64,000 nucleotides of DNA from DASTSN01 sp035549175 (GTDB lineage: Bacteria; Bacteroidota; Bacteroidia; Chitinophagales; Chitinophagaceae), in assembly GCA_035549175.1 (NCBI GenBank), contig DASZRL010000092.1:1-64000 (forward strand). The letters are read 5' to 3'. Shown piece after piece: positions 26,193 to 34,931 of this stretch (positions within the stretch are counted from its first letter, which is position 1; the number at the start of each line of letters is the position of its first letter). The notes under the pieces were generated by a model that was not told the origin of the DNA, searched no databases, and was given only the letters and a program-made list of their open reading frames with translations. The position numbers and the translations under genes are program-made.

Positions 26193-28001
26193 CTACCGCA
26201 CTTCCTGCATATCCACGAGGCGTTTGTAATACCCGTTCAGTGCCATGAGCTGCTCGTGGTTGCCCCGCTCCACGATGCGGCCTTTCTGCAGGACAATGAT
26301 CTCATCGGCATGCCGGATCGTACTGAGCCGGTGGGCGATGACCAGGCTGGTCCGGTTGCGCATCATCTTGTTGATGGCGTCCTGCACGAGGCGCTCGCTC
26401 TCGGTATCGAGCGAGGACGTGGCTTCGTCCAGGATGAGGATGGGCGGATTCTTCAATACCGCCCGGGCGATGGTGAGCCGTTGTTTTTCCCCGCCGCTGA
26501 GTTTGGAACCCCGGTCCCCGATATTGGCCTGGTACCCGCCTTCCTTTTTCAGGATGAAATCATGCGCGTTGGCAATTTTGGCCGCCGCAACGATCTGTTC
26601 CCCGGTAGCTTCGGGATAGCCCAGGGCGATATTGGCGGCAATGCTGTCGTTGAACAGGATCGGCTCCTGCGTCACGATGCTCATCTGGCTCCGTACCGAA
26701 TGCAGGGCATACTCGCGGATGTTGACGCCGTCGATCAGGACCTGCCCGGCGGTGACATCATGGAACCGGGGAACCAGGTCGGCCAGGGTGGATTTGCCGG
26801 CGCCGGAGGAACCGACCAGGGCCACGGTTTTGCCTTTTTCAATGACCAGGTTGATGTCATCCAGGATAATCTGGTCCTCGTAGGCGAATCGGACCCCCCG
26901 GAACTCGATGGACTCCCGGAAACGCTCCAGCAGGCGGCCCCCGGGATTTTCATCCACGGTCACGGGCGTACGCAGGACTTCCTCGATGCGGCCTATGGCG
27001 GCTGATCCTTTCTGCATATTGGAAAAGGAGGTCGACAGGGTCTTTACGGGCGTAATCACGTTATAGAAAAGGGCCAGGTACGTAAGAAAAGTGGACGCAT
27101 CCAGGGCAATACGGTGACCGAGTACCAGCTGTCCGCCGAACCACAGGATCCCGGCGAAGACCAGCACCCCGAGAAATTCCGACATGGGGGAAGCCAGGTC
27201 GCGGCGCTGGCTGATCCGGTTCTTCGCCCGGTATAGTTCCTCGTTGATTCCGTCAAAGCGGTCCCGTAGCATGGACTCTACATTGAAGGCCTTGATGACC
27301 CGCAGCCCGTTCAGGGTCTCGTCCAGTACGGAAAGGGACTCGCCCTGCCGTATGGCCGCTTCACTGGACTGGCGTTTCAGGGCCCGCGAGATCCTGCCCA
27401 GGATGAAGCCGATCACCGGGATGGACACCAGGATGACCAGGGTAAGTTCCGTGCTCAGGAAAAAAAGCCCTGCGAACGTGAACAGGATGGTCAGCGGGTC
27501 GCGGATCCATCCTTCCAGGGTGCTCACTACGCTGGTTTCCACTTCGGCTACGTCATTACTCATGCGACTCATCAGGTCGCCCTTTCGTTTTTCCGTAAAG
27601 TAGCCGATCGGCAGCCGCAGGATCTTGTGGTACAGTTCGGCACGAAGGGTATTGACGATCCGGTTTTTGAGCGGGTTTAGCACGTAATAGGACAGGTACA
27701 AAAAAAGATTTTTCAGAAAGATGGTCAGCACGATCAGCACGCAGATGATGGCCAGGGCCCCGACCGGGGTAAGGTGCTGGACCTGGCTGAGAAGCAGCTG
27801 CCGCAGGCTTTCCATGGCCGGATTGCTGGCCGGCTTGAGGAAGGCGCTCTCGTTCCCCTTGAAGATCAGGTCGAAAAAGGGCGAAAGCATCCCGAATGAG
27901 GCCAGCGAGAAGATGATGGATAAAACAATGAACAGGAAATATAGAAATATCGATCCCTTATAGTCCTTCAGGTAGCCGAAAATCCTGGAATATTTCTTCA
28001 T
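26193..28001 (-). CDS. ABC exporter, MsbA/lipid A-type (fused transmembrane and ATPase domains)
   Basis: A 602-residue half-transporter that would act as a homodimer. It has an N-terminal membrane domain with about six helices (residues 20-310) and a C-terminal ATPase with Walker A VGSSGAGKST, signature LSGGEKQRL, Walker B ILILDEATSSLD and the AHRLSTI switch. It resembles MsbA-like lipid or drug exporters; lipid A flipping is plausible but not proven. I chose the ATG at 28001 (MKKYSRIFGYLKDYKG) over the open extension to 28031. It is divergent from rbfA, with only 65 bp between the starts. Confidence 0.9.
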   Translation of the reverse strand: MKKYSRIFGYLKDYKGSIFLYFLFIVLSIIFSLASFGMLSPFFDLIFKGNESAFLKPASNPAMESLRQLLLSQVQHLTPVGALAIICVLIVLTIFLKNLFLYLSYYVLNPLKNRIVNTLRAELYHKILRLPIGYFTEKRKGDLMSRMSNDVAEVETSVVSTLEGWIRDPLTILFTFAGLFFLSTELTLVILVSIPVIGFILGRISRALKRQSSEAAIRQGESLSVLDETLNGLRVIKAFNVESMLRDRFDGINEELYRAKNRISQRRDLASPMSEFLGVLVFAGILWFGGQLVLGHRIALDASTFLTYLALFYNVITPVKTLSTSFSNMQKGSAAIGRIEEVLRTPVTVDENPGGRLLERFRESIEFRGVRFAYEDQIILDDINLVIEKGKTVALVGSSGAGKSTLADLVPRFHDVTAGQVLIDGVNIREYALHSVRSQMSIVTQEPILFNDSIAANIALGYPEATGEQIVAAAKIANAHDFILKKEGGYQANIGDRGSKLSGGEKQRLTIARAVLKNPPILILDEATSSLDTESERLVQDAINKMMRNRTSLVIAHRLSTIRHADEIIVLQKGRIVERGNHEQLMALNGYYKRLVDMQEVR

Positions 28002-28066
28002 GAAACCGATTGAATGCCTTAAACCCGGCAAAGTAAGTAATTTTACAAGGAATAAACCGATCGATT

Positions 28067-28444
28067 ATGCAGGAGGGAAAAAGACAGAAGCAGGTGGCCG
28101 GCCTGATCCAGCAGGAAATGAACGGCATTTTTCAGCGGCTCGGCCTGGCCATGCTGGAAGGAGGTATGGTATCCATTTCATCGGTCAAGGTGACCCCGGA
28201 CCTGCTGGAGGCCCGGATCTACCTCAGCTTTTACCAGGTACCTGACACCCGGTCCGCCCTGAAGAAAATCGAGGAGCGGGCCTGGGAGATCAAAAAGGAA
28301 CTGGCGGCCGCGGTACGCCAGCAACTGCGGCGCATCCCGGAAATCAAATATTTTGTGGATGACACGCTGGACCATGTCTTCCGTATGGAAGAATTGTTCA
28401 AACAGATCGAGGCCCAGAAACAGAAGCCAGCGGGCAACGAATAA
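28067..28444 (+). CDS. rbfA: Ribosome-binding factor A
   Basis: RbfA assists late maturation of the 30S subunit and 16S rRNA 5'-end processing. The 125 residues show a KH-like fold with the family pattern GLIQQEMNGIFQ, VSISSVKVTPDLLEARIYLSF and LRRIPEIKYFVDDTLDHVFRMEELF. Length matches. It is followed 26 bp later by the lolE-like permease gene on the same strand. A weak -7-like sequence (TAATTTTA, 28038-28045) lies upstream. Confidence 0.95.
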   Translation: MQEGKRQKQVAGLIQQEMNGIFQRLGLAMLEGGMVSISSVKVTPDLLEARIYLSFYQVPDTRSALKKIEERAWEIKKELAAAVRQQLRRIPEIKYFVDDTLDHVFRMEELFKQIEAQKQKPAGNE

Positions 28445-28470
28445 TCAATCACCCGTCAAATAGCAGGACC

Positions 28471-29703
28471 TTGAACCTTTCCCGGAAGTTTGCCTGGCGC
28501 TATTTCAAGGCCAGGAAGTCTACCAACGCCATCAACATCATTGCCTGGATCAGCATCGCGGCCATAACGATCGGCACGGCGGCCCTGATCCTGGTGCTTA
28601 GCGTGTTCAACGGTTTCGAGGGATTGGTTAAGTCGCTGTATTCCTCCTTCTATACCGACCTCAAGGTATTTCCCGGCAGCGGGAAGGTCATGACCATCAC
28701 ACCCGCCCAGCTGCAGCAGCTGCGGGGCCTGTCCGGGGTGCGGAATTTCTCGCTGGTCGTGGAGGAGAAGGCGCTGTTGCAAAACGGCGAATATCAATCG
28801 GTCGTCTACCTGAAAGGCGTGGATGGCAATTACCGCTATGTCACCGGCGTGGCACGCAGCCTCGTCAAAGGGGCCTTTACGCTCGGTACCGGTGACGCGC
28901 CATCCCTGGTTCTGGGGGCCGGCATTGAGAATGCCGTAGGCGTACAGGCGGATCGCAACCTGCTGCCCCTGTTTGTCTACCTGCCCCGCCGCAGCGGGGA
29001 GGCACAGCTCGATCCCATGCAATCCATCAGCATGGATACCATCACCACCTCGGGCACCTTTGTAATCCAGCAGGACTTTGATAACAAGTATGCGATCACC
29101 AACCTGGATTTCATGCGGCGCATGCTGGGCCTGGGGCCGCAGGAATACAGCGGGCTGGAAATCGCCCTGGGGGATCCCGGCCAGGCGGACCGGATGAAAC
29201 CGGCGGTCGAGAAGCTGTTCCCGCCGGACCGGTACAAGGTGCAGACGCGGTATGAGCAAAACCAGGGCCTTTATTCGGTCATGGGTACGGAAAAATGGGT
29301 GATCTATGCCGTGCTTTCCCTGATCCTGGTCGTGGCTGCCTTTAATATCATCGGGGCCCTGACCATGCTGGTCCTGGAGAAGGAAAAGGATATTGCGGTG
29401 CTGCATGCCCTGGGCGGCAGCCGGGGGTTTATCCAGCGGATCTTTCTCAGCGAAGGCCTGCTGCTGGCCATCGCCGGCGGCCTGCTGGGCATGGTGATCG
29501 CCCTGGTCATATCCTACCTGCAGATCCGCTACAAACTCATTCCCCTGGCAGGCGGCACCTTCCTGATTGACTATTTTCCGGTAAAACTCAAATGGAGTGA
29601 TTTTCTGCTGGTGGGATCCACGGTCCTGGTGATCGCCCTGCTGGCATCCTGGCTGCCAGCCCGCAAGGCGGCCGCCGGCCAGCTATCGCTGCGCGCCGAA
29701 TAG
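28471..29703 (+). CDS. LolC/LolE-type ABC transporter permease (MacB/FtsX family)
   Basis: The 410 residues match inner-membrane permeases that extract lipoproteins towards the outer membrane. There is one N-terminal helix (about 22-47), a periplasmic domain (MacB core-like, about 48-265), then three C-terminal helices (about 272-300, 322-350, 375-400) with the FtsX motif EKEKDIAVLHALGGSRGFIQRIFLSEG. The start is TTG at 28471: the frame upstream has no ATG or GTG before a stop, and the N-terminus MNLSRKFAWRYFKARKS is what this family shows. The ATPase partner LolD is not adjacent. Confidence 0.9.
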   Translation: MNLSRKFAWRYFKARKSTNAINIIAWISIAAITIGTAALILVLSVFNGFEGLVKSLYSSFYTDLKVFPGSGKVMTITPAQLQQLRGLSGVRNFSLVVEEKALLQNGEYQSVVYLKGVDGNYRYVTGVARSLVKGAFTLGTGDAPSLVLGAGIENAVGVQADRNLLPLFVYLPRRSGEAQLDPMQSISMDTITTSGTFVIQQDFDNKYAITNLDFMRRMLGLGPQEYSGLEIALGDPGQADRMKPAVEKLFPPDRYKVQTRYEQNQGLYSVMGTEKWVIYAVLSLILVVAAFNIIGALTMLVLEKEKDIAVLHALGGSRGFIQRIFLSEGLLLAIAGGLLGMVIALVISYLQIRYKLIPLAGGTFLIDYFPVKLKWSDFLLVGSTVLVIALLASWLPARKAAAGQLSLRAE

Positions 29704-29781
29704 TTCGTCGCGCAGGCGATGGGTATTTGCTTGGGCTAAAAAGGGTTTCCCGGGGTTCGTATCCGGCCGGCGGGAATTGAT

Positions 29782-30636
29782 TCAATAGTCTCCGAGCGTC
29801 TCAGGCAACTGGGCCAGTGCCCGCTTCAGCTGCTCATCATTGGGAGCCACGCCGTGCCAGGTATGGTCATTTTCCATGAAATCCACGCCCTTGCCCATCA
29901 CGGTATGCATGAGGATGGCAATGGGCTTTTTCTGGCCCACCAGGCCGCGGGCCTGGTTCAGCGTAGCCAGGACTTCATCCATGTCATTGCCGTTCATTTC
30001 CAGGGTGGCCCATCCGAAGGCTTCAAACTTGGTGCGGATATTCCCCAGGCTCATCACCCGGTCGGTGGGACCGTCAATCTGTTGTCCGTTCCAGTCGATG
30101 GTGGAGATCAGGTTGTCCACCTGGTGGTGGGCCGCAAACATTACGGCTTCCCATACCTGGCCTTCATCCAGTTCCCCATCCCCGTGCAGGGAAAACACCA
30201 GTTCGCTTTCCCCGTTAAGTCTCTTGGTCAGCGCGGCGCCGATGGCTACGCTCATGCCCTGGCCCAGGGAGCCGGTGGCAATGCGTATGCCGGGCAGGTG
30301 TTCATGGGTGGCGGGGTGCCCCTGAAGCCGGGAATTGATCCGGCGGAAGGTGGCCAGTTCCTGGGTCGGAAAATAGCCGCTGCGGGAAAGTGCCGCATAA
30401 TACACCGGGGAAATATGGCCATTGGACAGCACAAACACATCCTCACCACGGGCATTCATGTCGAAGGCGGGCCGGTGCTTCATCACGTTAAAATAAAGGG
30501 CCGTGAAAAAGTCGGCACATCCCAGTGAACCGCCCGGGTGGCCGCTGTTGGCACCATGCACCATGCGCAGGATGTCCCGGCGAAGCTGGGTGGCGATCCG
30601 ACGGAGTTCCTCGGGGGATTTTTTGTTGCTGTCCAT
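29782..30636 (-). CDS. Transketolase, N-terminal subunit
   Basis: The 284 residues cover only the thiamine-diphosphate-binding Pyr-type first third of transketolase, which transfers two-carbon units between sugar phosphates. Recognisable are HGANSGHPGGSLG, LSNGHISPVYYAAL, TGSLGQGMSVAIGAA and the TPP motif GDGELDEGQVWEA...STIDWN. Split transketolases need a separate C-terminal subunit, normally encoded next door; here the neighbours are a convergent permease gene and a divergent WecA-like gene, so the partner is elsewhere. I chose the ATG at 30636 (MDSNKKSPEELRR) over the open extension to 30711. Confidence 0.92.
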   Translation of the reverse strand: MDSNKKSPEELRRIATQLRRDILRMVHGANSGHPGGSLGCADFFTALYFNVMKHRPAFDMNARGEDVFVLSNGHISPVYYAALSRSGYFPTQELATFRRINSRLQGHPATHEHLPGIRIATGSLGQGMSVAIGAALTKRLNGESELVFSLHGDGELDEGQVWEAVMFAAHHQVDNLISTIDWNGQQIDGPTDRVMSLGNIRTKFEAFGWATLEMNGNDMDEVLATLNQARGLVGQKKPIAILMHTVMGKGVDFMENDHTWHGVAPNDEQLKRALAQLPETLGDY

Positions 30637-30821
30637 TAAACTTGGGAGGATTTTTAAATTCCAAAGGCAATATTGCGCTGCAAAATTGCAATCTTTTTCA
30701 ATATGAATCACGGAGTTCCAAAATTTGGGAGCCAGACCGTGTTTTTACGGACCCGCCTATGTATTTTGACCGGGCTGGAAATAAAGTAGATATATTACTA
30801 CAAAATTTATCGTCTAACGAT

Positions 30822-30829
30822 TACATTTG
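30822..30829 (+). promoter_or_regulatory. -7 element of the WecA-like gene
   Basis: TACATTTG matches TAnnTTTG exactly, 18 bp before the ATG at 30848. Confidence 0.5.
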
Positions 30830-30847
30830 TGTCACAAACCTCGCTGA

Positions 30848-31990
30848 ATGCTTGATGTAATTTTGACCGGATCCGTCGCTTTTTTTATCACCTTTCTGGC
30901 GATTCCGGTGGTGATGCAGGTGGCGGAGATCAAAAAATTATACGACATACCCGATCAGCGGAAATTACACAAGCAGCCGATTCCTTCCCTGGGGGGCATC
31001 GCCATTTTCGCGGGGTTCCTGCTGGCTTCCCTGCTCTCCATTTCCGCCTTTAATAATCCTGAATTTCAATACTTTTTTGCCGCAGCCTTCGTCATTTTTT
31101 TACTGGGACTGAAAGATGACCTGGTCATCCTGTCCGCCACCAAAAAGATTGCCGGCCAGCTGGTGGCTACGGCCATCCTGGTACACCTGGGAGGTATCCG
31201 GCTGACCAGCATGCACGGCTTGTTCGGTTTCCAGGAAGTGCCCGAGGCCTTCAGCCTGGCCCTTTCCTACCTGACGATTATCGTGGTAATGAATTCGTTC
31301 AACCTGATCGACGGGGTGGATGGCCTGGCAGGCTCCCTGGGTATCATGACCATGCTGGTATTCGGGATTTATTTTTTCCTGGCTGAGGAGCCGGCCTATT
31401 CGCTGCTGGCGTTTGCCCTGGCCGGCAGCCTGCTGGCCTTCTTGATTTTCAATCACCACCCGGCCAAGATTTTTATGGGTGACTCCGGGTCCCTGATGAT
31501 CGGACTGGTCAGTGCCATCCTGGTCATCCGGTTTATCAACCTGGCGGATTCACCGGGTGCGCTGGTACCCGTTGGTTCTTCGGTGGCCGTGGGTTTTGCG
31601 GTGCTGATGGTGCCCCTTTTTGACACCCTGCGCGTATTCAGCATCCGGATCTTTAAAGGGATTTCTCCTTTTACCCCTGACCGGAACCATATTCACCACC
31701 TGATGATCGACCGCGGCATGAACCCGCCTGCGGTTACCCTTTCCTGTTTGGCAATCAACCTGCTTTTCCTGACGGCGGCCTTCCTGCTGAAGGGTATGGG
31801 GGCAACCAACCTGCTGCTGATCCTGCTGGGTATCGGTTTTGCCGGACTGGCAACCTTCTACCTGCGCCGCCCGCGTCGCCAGCTGGTGGTGGCCAAGCGC
31901 CTGGATACCGCGTCGGTCAAGGCCGATTATAAGGCGCCTTCCAAACTGGTCGCCCTGACCAAAGAATCTGCGGTGGCCGAAAAGAACTGA
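30848..31990 (+). CDS. WecA/MraY-type polyprenyl-phosphate sugar-1-phosphate transferase
   Basis: This integral membrane enzyme transfers a HexNAc-1-phosphate from a UDP-sugar to undecaprenyl phosphate, the first step of polysaccharide assembly. The 380 residues form about eleven helices, with family motifs PIPSLGGIAIF, FLLGLKDDLV (acidic pair), NSFNLIDGVDGLAGS, HHPAKIFMGDSGSL and PDRNHIHHLMIDRG. The HIHH motif marks the WecA/TagO branch and argues against MraY. The last 50 or so residues are a charged cytoplasmic tail. No glycan cluster surrounds it, so the final polymer is unknown. Confidence 0.92.
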   Translation: MLDVILTGSVAFFITFLAIPVVMQVAEIKKLYDIPDQRKLHKQPIPSLGGIAIFAGFLLASLLSISAFNNPEFQYFFAAAFVIFLLGLKDDLVILSATKKIAGQLVATAILVHLGGIRLTSMHGLFGFQEVPEAFSLALSYLTIIVVMNSFNLIDGVDGLAGSLGIMTMLVFGIYFFLAEEPAYSLLAFALAGSLLAFLIFNHHPAKIFMGDSGSLMIGLVSAILVIRFINLADSPGALVPVGSSVAVGFAVLMVPLFDTLRVFSIRIFKGISPFTPDRNHIHHLMIDRGMNPPAVTLSCLAINLLFLTAAFLLKGMGATNLLLILLGIGFAGLATFYLRRPRRQLVVAKRLDTASVKADYKAPSKLVALTKESAVAEKN

Positions 31991-32017
31991 ATCATCCGGG
32001 ATTCAGGCCTTCTTTTT
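31987..32017 (+). terminator. Terminator after the WecA-like gene
   Basis: A 7-bp stem (CTGAATC/GATTCAG) spans the stop codon of the WecA-like gene and is followed, after GCC, by a TTCTTTTTT run. Confidence 0.55.
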
Positions 32018-32040
32018 TATACAATTATTACCTGTTTCAT

Positions 32041-32048
32041 TAGCTTTG
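32041..32048 (+). promoter_or_regulatory. -7 element of frr
   Basis: TAGCTTTG is an exact TAnnTTTG match, 20 bp before the frr ATG. Confidence 0.55.
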
Positions 32049-32068
32049 CCTCGCTTAAATCAATATCT

Positions 32069-32632
32069 ATGGCAGAAGATTTCTCCGCTGTCTTTGCCAG
32101 CGCTGAATCCCAGATGAACAAGGCCATCAGCCACCTGGAGTCCGAGCTGGTCAAAATCCGGGCTGGCAAGGCCAATCCCCAGATGATCGACGGTATCGTG
32201 GTAGATTATTATGGTTCGCCCGTTCCGATCAGCCAGGTAGGGAATATCAGCGTGCTGGACGCCCGAACCCTGAGCATCCAGCCCTGGGAAAAAAATATGC
32301 TTCAGCCCATTGAACGCGCCATCATCGCATCCAATATCGGGATTACCCCCCAGAATGACGGAAACCTGATCCGCCTGTTCCTGCCACCCCTGACCGAAGA
32401 ACGGCGCCGGGAACTGGTCAAGAAATGCCACGGGGAAGCCGAACACTCCAAAGTGGCCATCCGTAATATCCGCCGCGATACCATTGAGCAAATCAAGAAG
32501 TTGCAGAAGGGAGGGATGAGTGAGGATGCCGCCAAGGACGCCGAAAAGGATGTCCAGCAGATGACCGACCGCTTCATTGGCCTGGTGGACAAACACCTGG
32601 TCAGCAAGGAAAAGGAGATCATGTCCGTCTGA
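32069..32632 (+). CDS. frr: Ribosome recycling factor
   Basis: RRF works with EF-G to split post-termination ribosomes. The 187 residues show the family pattern: an N-terminal helix with HLESELVKIRAGKANPQMIDGI, the beta domain (YYGSPVPISQVGNISV, LSIQPWEK), and the long C-terminal helices with PPLTEERRRELVK, KVAIRNIRRD and DRFIGLVDKHLVSKEKEIMSV. Length is normal. It stands alone between the WecA-like gene and a convergent EamA gene. Confidence 0.97.
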   Translation: MAEDFSAVFASAESQMNKAISHLESELVKIRAGKANPQMIDGIVVDYYGSPVPISQVGNISVLDARTLSIQPWEKNMLQPIERAIIASNIGITPQNDGNLIRLFLPPLTEERRRELVKKCHGEAEHSKVAIRNIRRDTIEQIKKLQKGGMSEDAAKDAEKDVQQMTDRFIGLVDKHLVSKEKEIMSV

Positions 32633-32726
32633 GCCGGCCCTTTTTCTGCGCCCGGCCCCCCTTTTTCATGCGGCCTTCCTTTACGTGCATATTGCTTTCC
32701 GCAGCCTGCGGCCGTTGGGCTGCGTA

Positions 32727-33590
32727 TCATTTTCTGGCCAGGTAGACTCCCGCCAGGATGATGCCCAGGCAGGTGACCGTATACCAGCCGACCGCCTCCC
32801 CGTATATCACCCCCCACCATACCGCGACCAGGGGAATGCCATAGGCTACCAGGGAGGCAAACAATCCGCCTCCCCGTTTGATCAGCATATAAAAGAGGAG
32901 GGTAGCCACGGCCGTACCGCCGAAACCCAGCAGGCAGGCGGCCCCGGCAGCCTGCCGGATAACAGGGTCTCCCATGGGCAGCTGGAAAAAACCTTCCCAG
33001 GCCAGCAGCAGGCCGGCCGGCAGGGCCATCAGGGATACCGAAATGGTTGCCACATGGACCGGGCGCAGGGAGGGGAGATAGTGACTGACCAGGTTAATGT
33101 TGATGCCGTAAGACAGGGTGGCCACCAGGATAAGGGATCCATAGATCAGGTTATCCAGATGCACATGGTCACGCAGCATGAGCAGGCACAGGCCGGCGAA
33201 GCCGGTCAGGACACCCAGTACCTGGTTTTTATATGTATGGTCTCCGAAAACCAGGACGCCCAGGAGAATGACGCAAAGGGGGGTCAGGGAGTTCAGGATA
33301 CCGGCCAGGGAGCTGTCCAGGTTATGGGCGATGGCCGTCGCATAGAGAATGGCGGGCAGCAGGTTGCCGAACAGGCCGGTGACAAACAGCAGGGGCAACT
33401 GCCTGGCGGACACGTGGCGCAGGTGCAGGACCGCGAAAGGAAGCAATACCAGGCTTGCTGAGAATATCCGCAGGGCGGCGATCTGGGTGCCCGAAAGCGC
33501 GTCCTTGCTGATCTTCATCAGGATGAAGGAGCTGCCCCAGATCAGGCAGAGGGCAATAAACAGGGTCCATTGTATCCATTTGTCCCGCAT
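32727..33590 (-). CDS. EamA/DMT-superfamily transporter
   Basis: A 287-residue membrane protein with about ten helices arranged as two EamA repeats, the first starting WTLFIALCLIWGSSFILMK and the second near LIYGSLILVATLSYGIN. The family exports small metabolites such as amino acids or nucleotide derivatives; the substrate is not readable. It is convergent with frr and divergent from ppk2. Confidence 0.88.
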   Translation of the reverse strand: MRDKWIQWTLFIALCLIWGSSFILMKISKDALSGTQIAALRIFSASLVLLPFAVLHLRHVSARQLPLLFVTGLFGNLLPAILYATAIAHNLDSSLAGILNSLTPLCVILLGVLVFGDHTYKNQVLGVLTGFAGLCLLMLRDHVHLDNLIYGSLILVATLSYGININLVSHYLPSLRPVHVATISVSLMALPAGLLLAWEGFFQLPMGDPVIRQAAGAACLLGFGGTAVATLLFYMLIKRGGGLFASLVAYGIPLVAVWWGVIYGEAVGWYTVTCLGIILAGVYLARK

Positions 33591-33649
33591 GGTAGGTCCG
33601 TTGGTAAGCCAGCAGTCCCCGGAGGGCCGGAGCCGAGTTCCGCAAAATA

Positions 33650-33677
33650 GTTATCTTGTTGGTGTTTACAAGATAAC
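33650..33677. promoter_or_regulatory. Perfect inverted repeat just upstream of ppk2
   Basis: GTTATCTTGT and ACAAGATAAC are exact 10-bp inverted arms separated by 8 bp, ending 5 bp before the ppk2 ATG. The left arm contains TATCTTG, close to a -7 element. It could be an operator or an RNA hairpin covering the ribosome-binding region. Confidence 0.45.
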
Positions 33678-33682
33678 CGACC

Positions 33683-34429
33683 ATGGCAAAAATAAAACTT
33701 GCGGATATATCCACCCGCGCACCCAAGGACCTGGATAAGGAAAAGACCAAAAGTAAAACCGTGGAAATCCTGGCCGAGCTGGATGAACTGCAGAACCTGT
33801 TGTATGCGGAATCCAAGCATTCCGTGCTGATTGTCCTGCAGGGACTGGATGCCGCCGGCAAGGACGGCCTGATCCGGAACGTATTCGGCAAGCTGAATCC
33901 CCAGGGCGTGGCCGTCACCTCGTTCAAGGTCCCTACCCCCGAGGAGCTGGCTCACGATTTCCTGTGGCGTGTCCACCAGCACACGCCCGGCCGGGGCATG
34001 ATGCACCTGTTCAACCGCTCCCATTACGAAGACATCCTGGTCACCCGCGTGCACAAATGGTGCGATGACGAGACGGCCCGCCGGCGTATGCAGGCCATCA
34101 ATGATTTTGAGCGCCTGCTCATGCAGCACAACAACACGCATATCCTGAAATTCTACCTGCACGTCTCACACCAGGAACAGTTAAAGCGCCTCCAGGACCG
34201 GATAAAGGATCCGACCAAGCAATGGAAGTACAATGAGAACGATTTTACCGAATCCGGTCTCTGGGATATTTACAGGCAGATGTACGAGGATTGCTTCGAA
34301 AACTGCAACGAATCGCCCTGGACCATCGTTCCGGCCGACCAGAACTGGTATAAGGACTTTGTCGTGGCCAGTGCCCTGCGCGACCTGCTGAAAGGGCTGG
34401 ATATGAAATACCCGGGTATGAAAAAATAA
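33683..34429 (+). CDS. PPK2-family polyphosphate kinase/phosphotransferase
   Basis: PPK2 enzymes phosphorylate nucleotides using polyphosphate. The 248 residues carry Walker A GLDAAGKDG (54-62), the Walker B-like MMHLFNRSHYEDILVTRVH, and the lid-region basic cluster LKRLQDRIKDPTKQWKYNENDF. The C-terminal PWTIVPADQNWYKDFVVA block is typical. This is the single-domain form; the class (AMP or ADP acceptor) cannot be assigned safely. It follows a perfect inverted repeat and is divergent from the EamA gene. Confidence 0.93.
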   Translation: MAKIKLADISTRAPKDLDKEKTKSKTVEILAELDELQNLLYAESKHSVLIVLQGLDAAGKDGLIRNVFGKLNPQGVAVTSFKVPTPEELAHDFLWRVHQHTPGRGMMHLFNRSHYEDILVTRVHKWCDDETARRRMQAINDFERLLMQHNNTHILKFYLHVSHQEQLKRLQDRIKDPTKQWKYNENDFTESGLWDIYRQMYEDCFENCNESPWTIVPADQNWYKDFVVASALRDLLKGLDMKYPGMKK

Positions 34430-34500
34430 CGGTCCGCCCCCCGCGCCGATTGCGGGGAAATCGCTATATTCATTAACCAATTCACCAAAAAATACTTTTT

Positions 34501-34869
34501 ATGGGAATGCTTAAGGAATTCAAGGATTTTGCCCTGAAAGGGAACGTCGTGGACCTGGCGGTAGCCGTTATCATCGGCGGCGCATTCGGGGCTATCGTCT
34601 CCTCACTGGTGGATGATGTCATCACGCCCCTGCTGCTGACTCCTGCCTTAAAGGCCGCCAATGTGGCGGATCTCGACAAACTGACCTGGGGAGCCGTCAA
34701 ATACGGCGTGTTCCTCAGTGCGGTGATCAAATTTGTTATCATCGCCTTCATCCTGTTCCTGATGGTCAAAGCCATGAACGGCCTGAAGAAAAAACAGCAG
34801 GCAGCCCCGCCTCCCACGCCGGAGGATATCACCCTGCTGCGTGAGATCCGCGACGCCCTGAAAAAATAG
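34501..34869 (+). CDS. mscL: Large-conductance mechanosensitive channel
   Basis: MscL opens under membrane tension to release solutes during osmotic downshock. The 122 residues have an amphipathic start (MLKEFKDFALKGNVVDLAVAVIIGGAFG), TM1 (about 15-44), a short loop (ALKAANVADLDKLTW), TM2 (about 68-92) and a charged C-terminal bundle (PEDITLLREIRDALKK). Length is slightly short but typical of the phylum. Confidence 0.97.
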   Translation: MGMLKEFKDFALKGNVVDLAVAVIIGGAFGAIVSSLVDDVITPLLLTPALKAANVADLDKLTWGAVKYGVFLSAVIKFVIIAFILFLMVKAMNGLKKKQQAAPPPTPEDITLLREIRDALKK

Positions 34870-34885
34870 TACTTGCCTTTCCCAT

Positions 34886-34922
34886 CGGGCAGGCCGGACT
34901 TTCCTGCTGCCTGCCCGTTTAA
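34886..34922 (+). terminator. Terminator-like hairpin after mscL
   Basis: A perfect 9-bp stem (CGGGCAGGC/GCCTGCCCG) with a 14-nt loop is followed by a short TTTAAT run, between mscL and the next gene. Confidence 0.55.
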
Positions 34923-34931
34923 TACCTTTCT

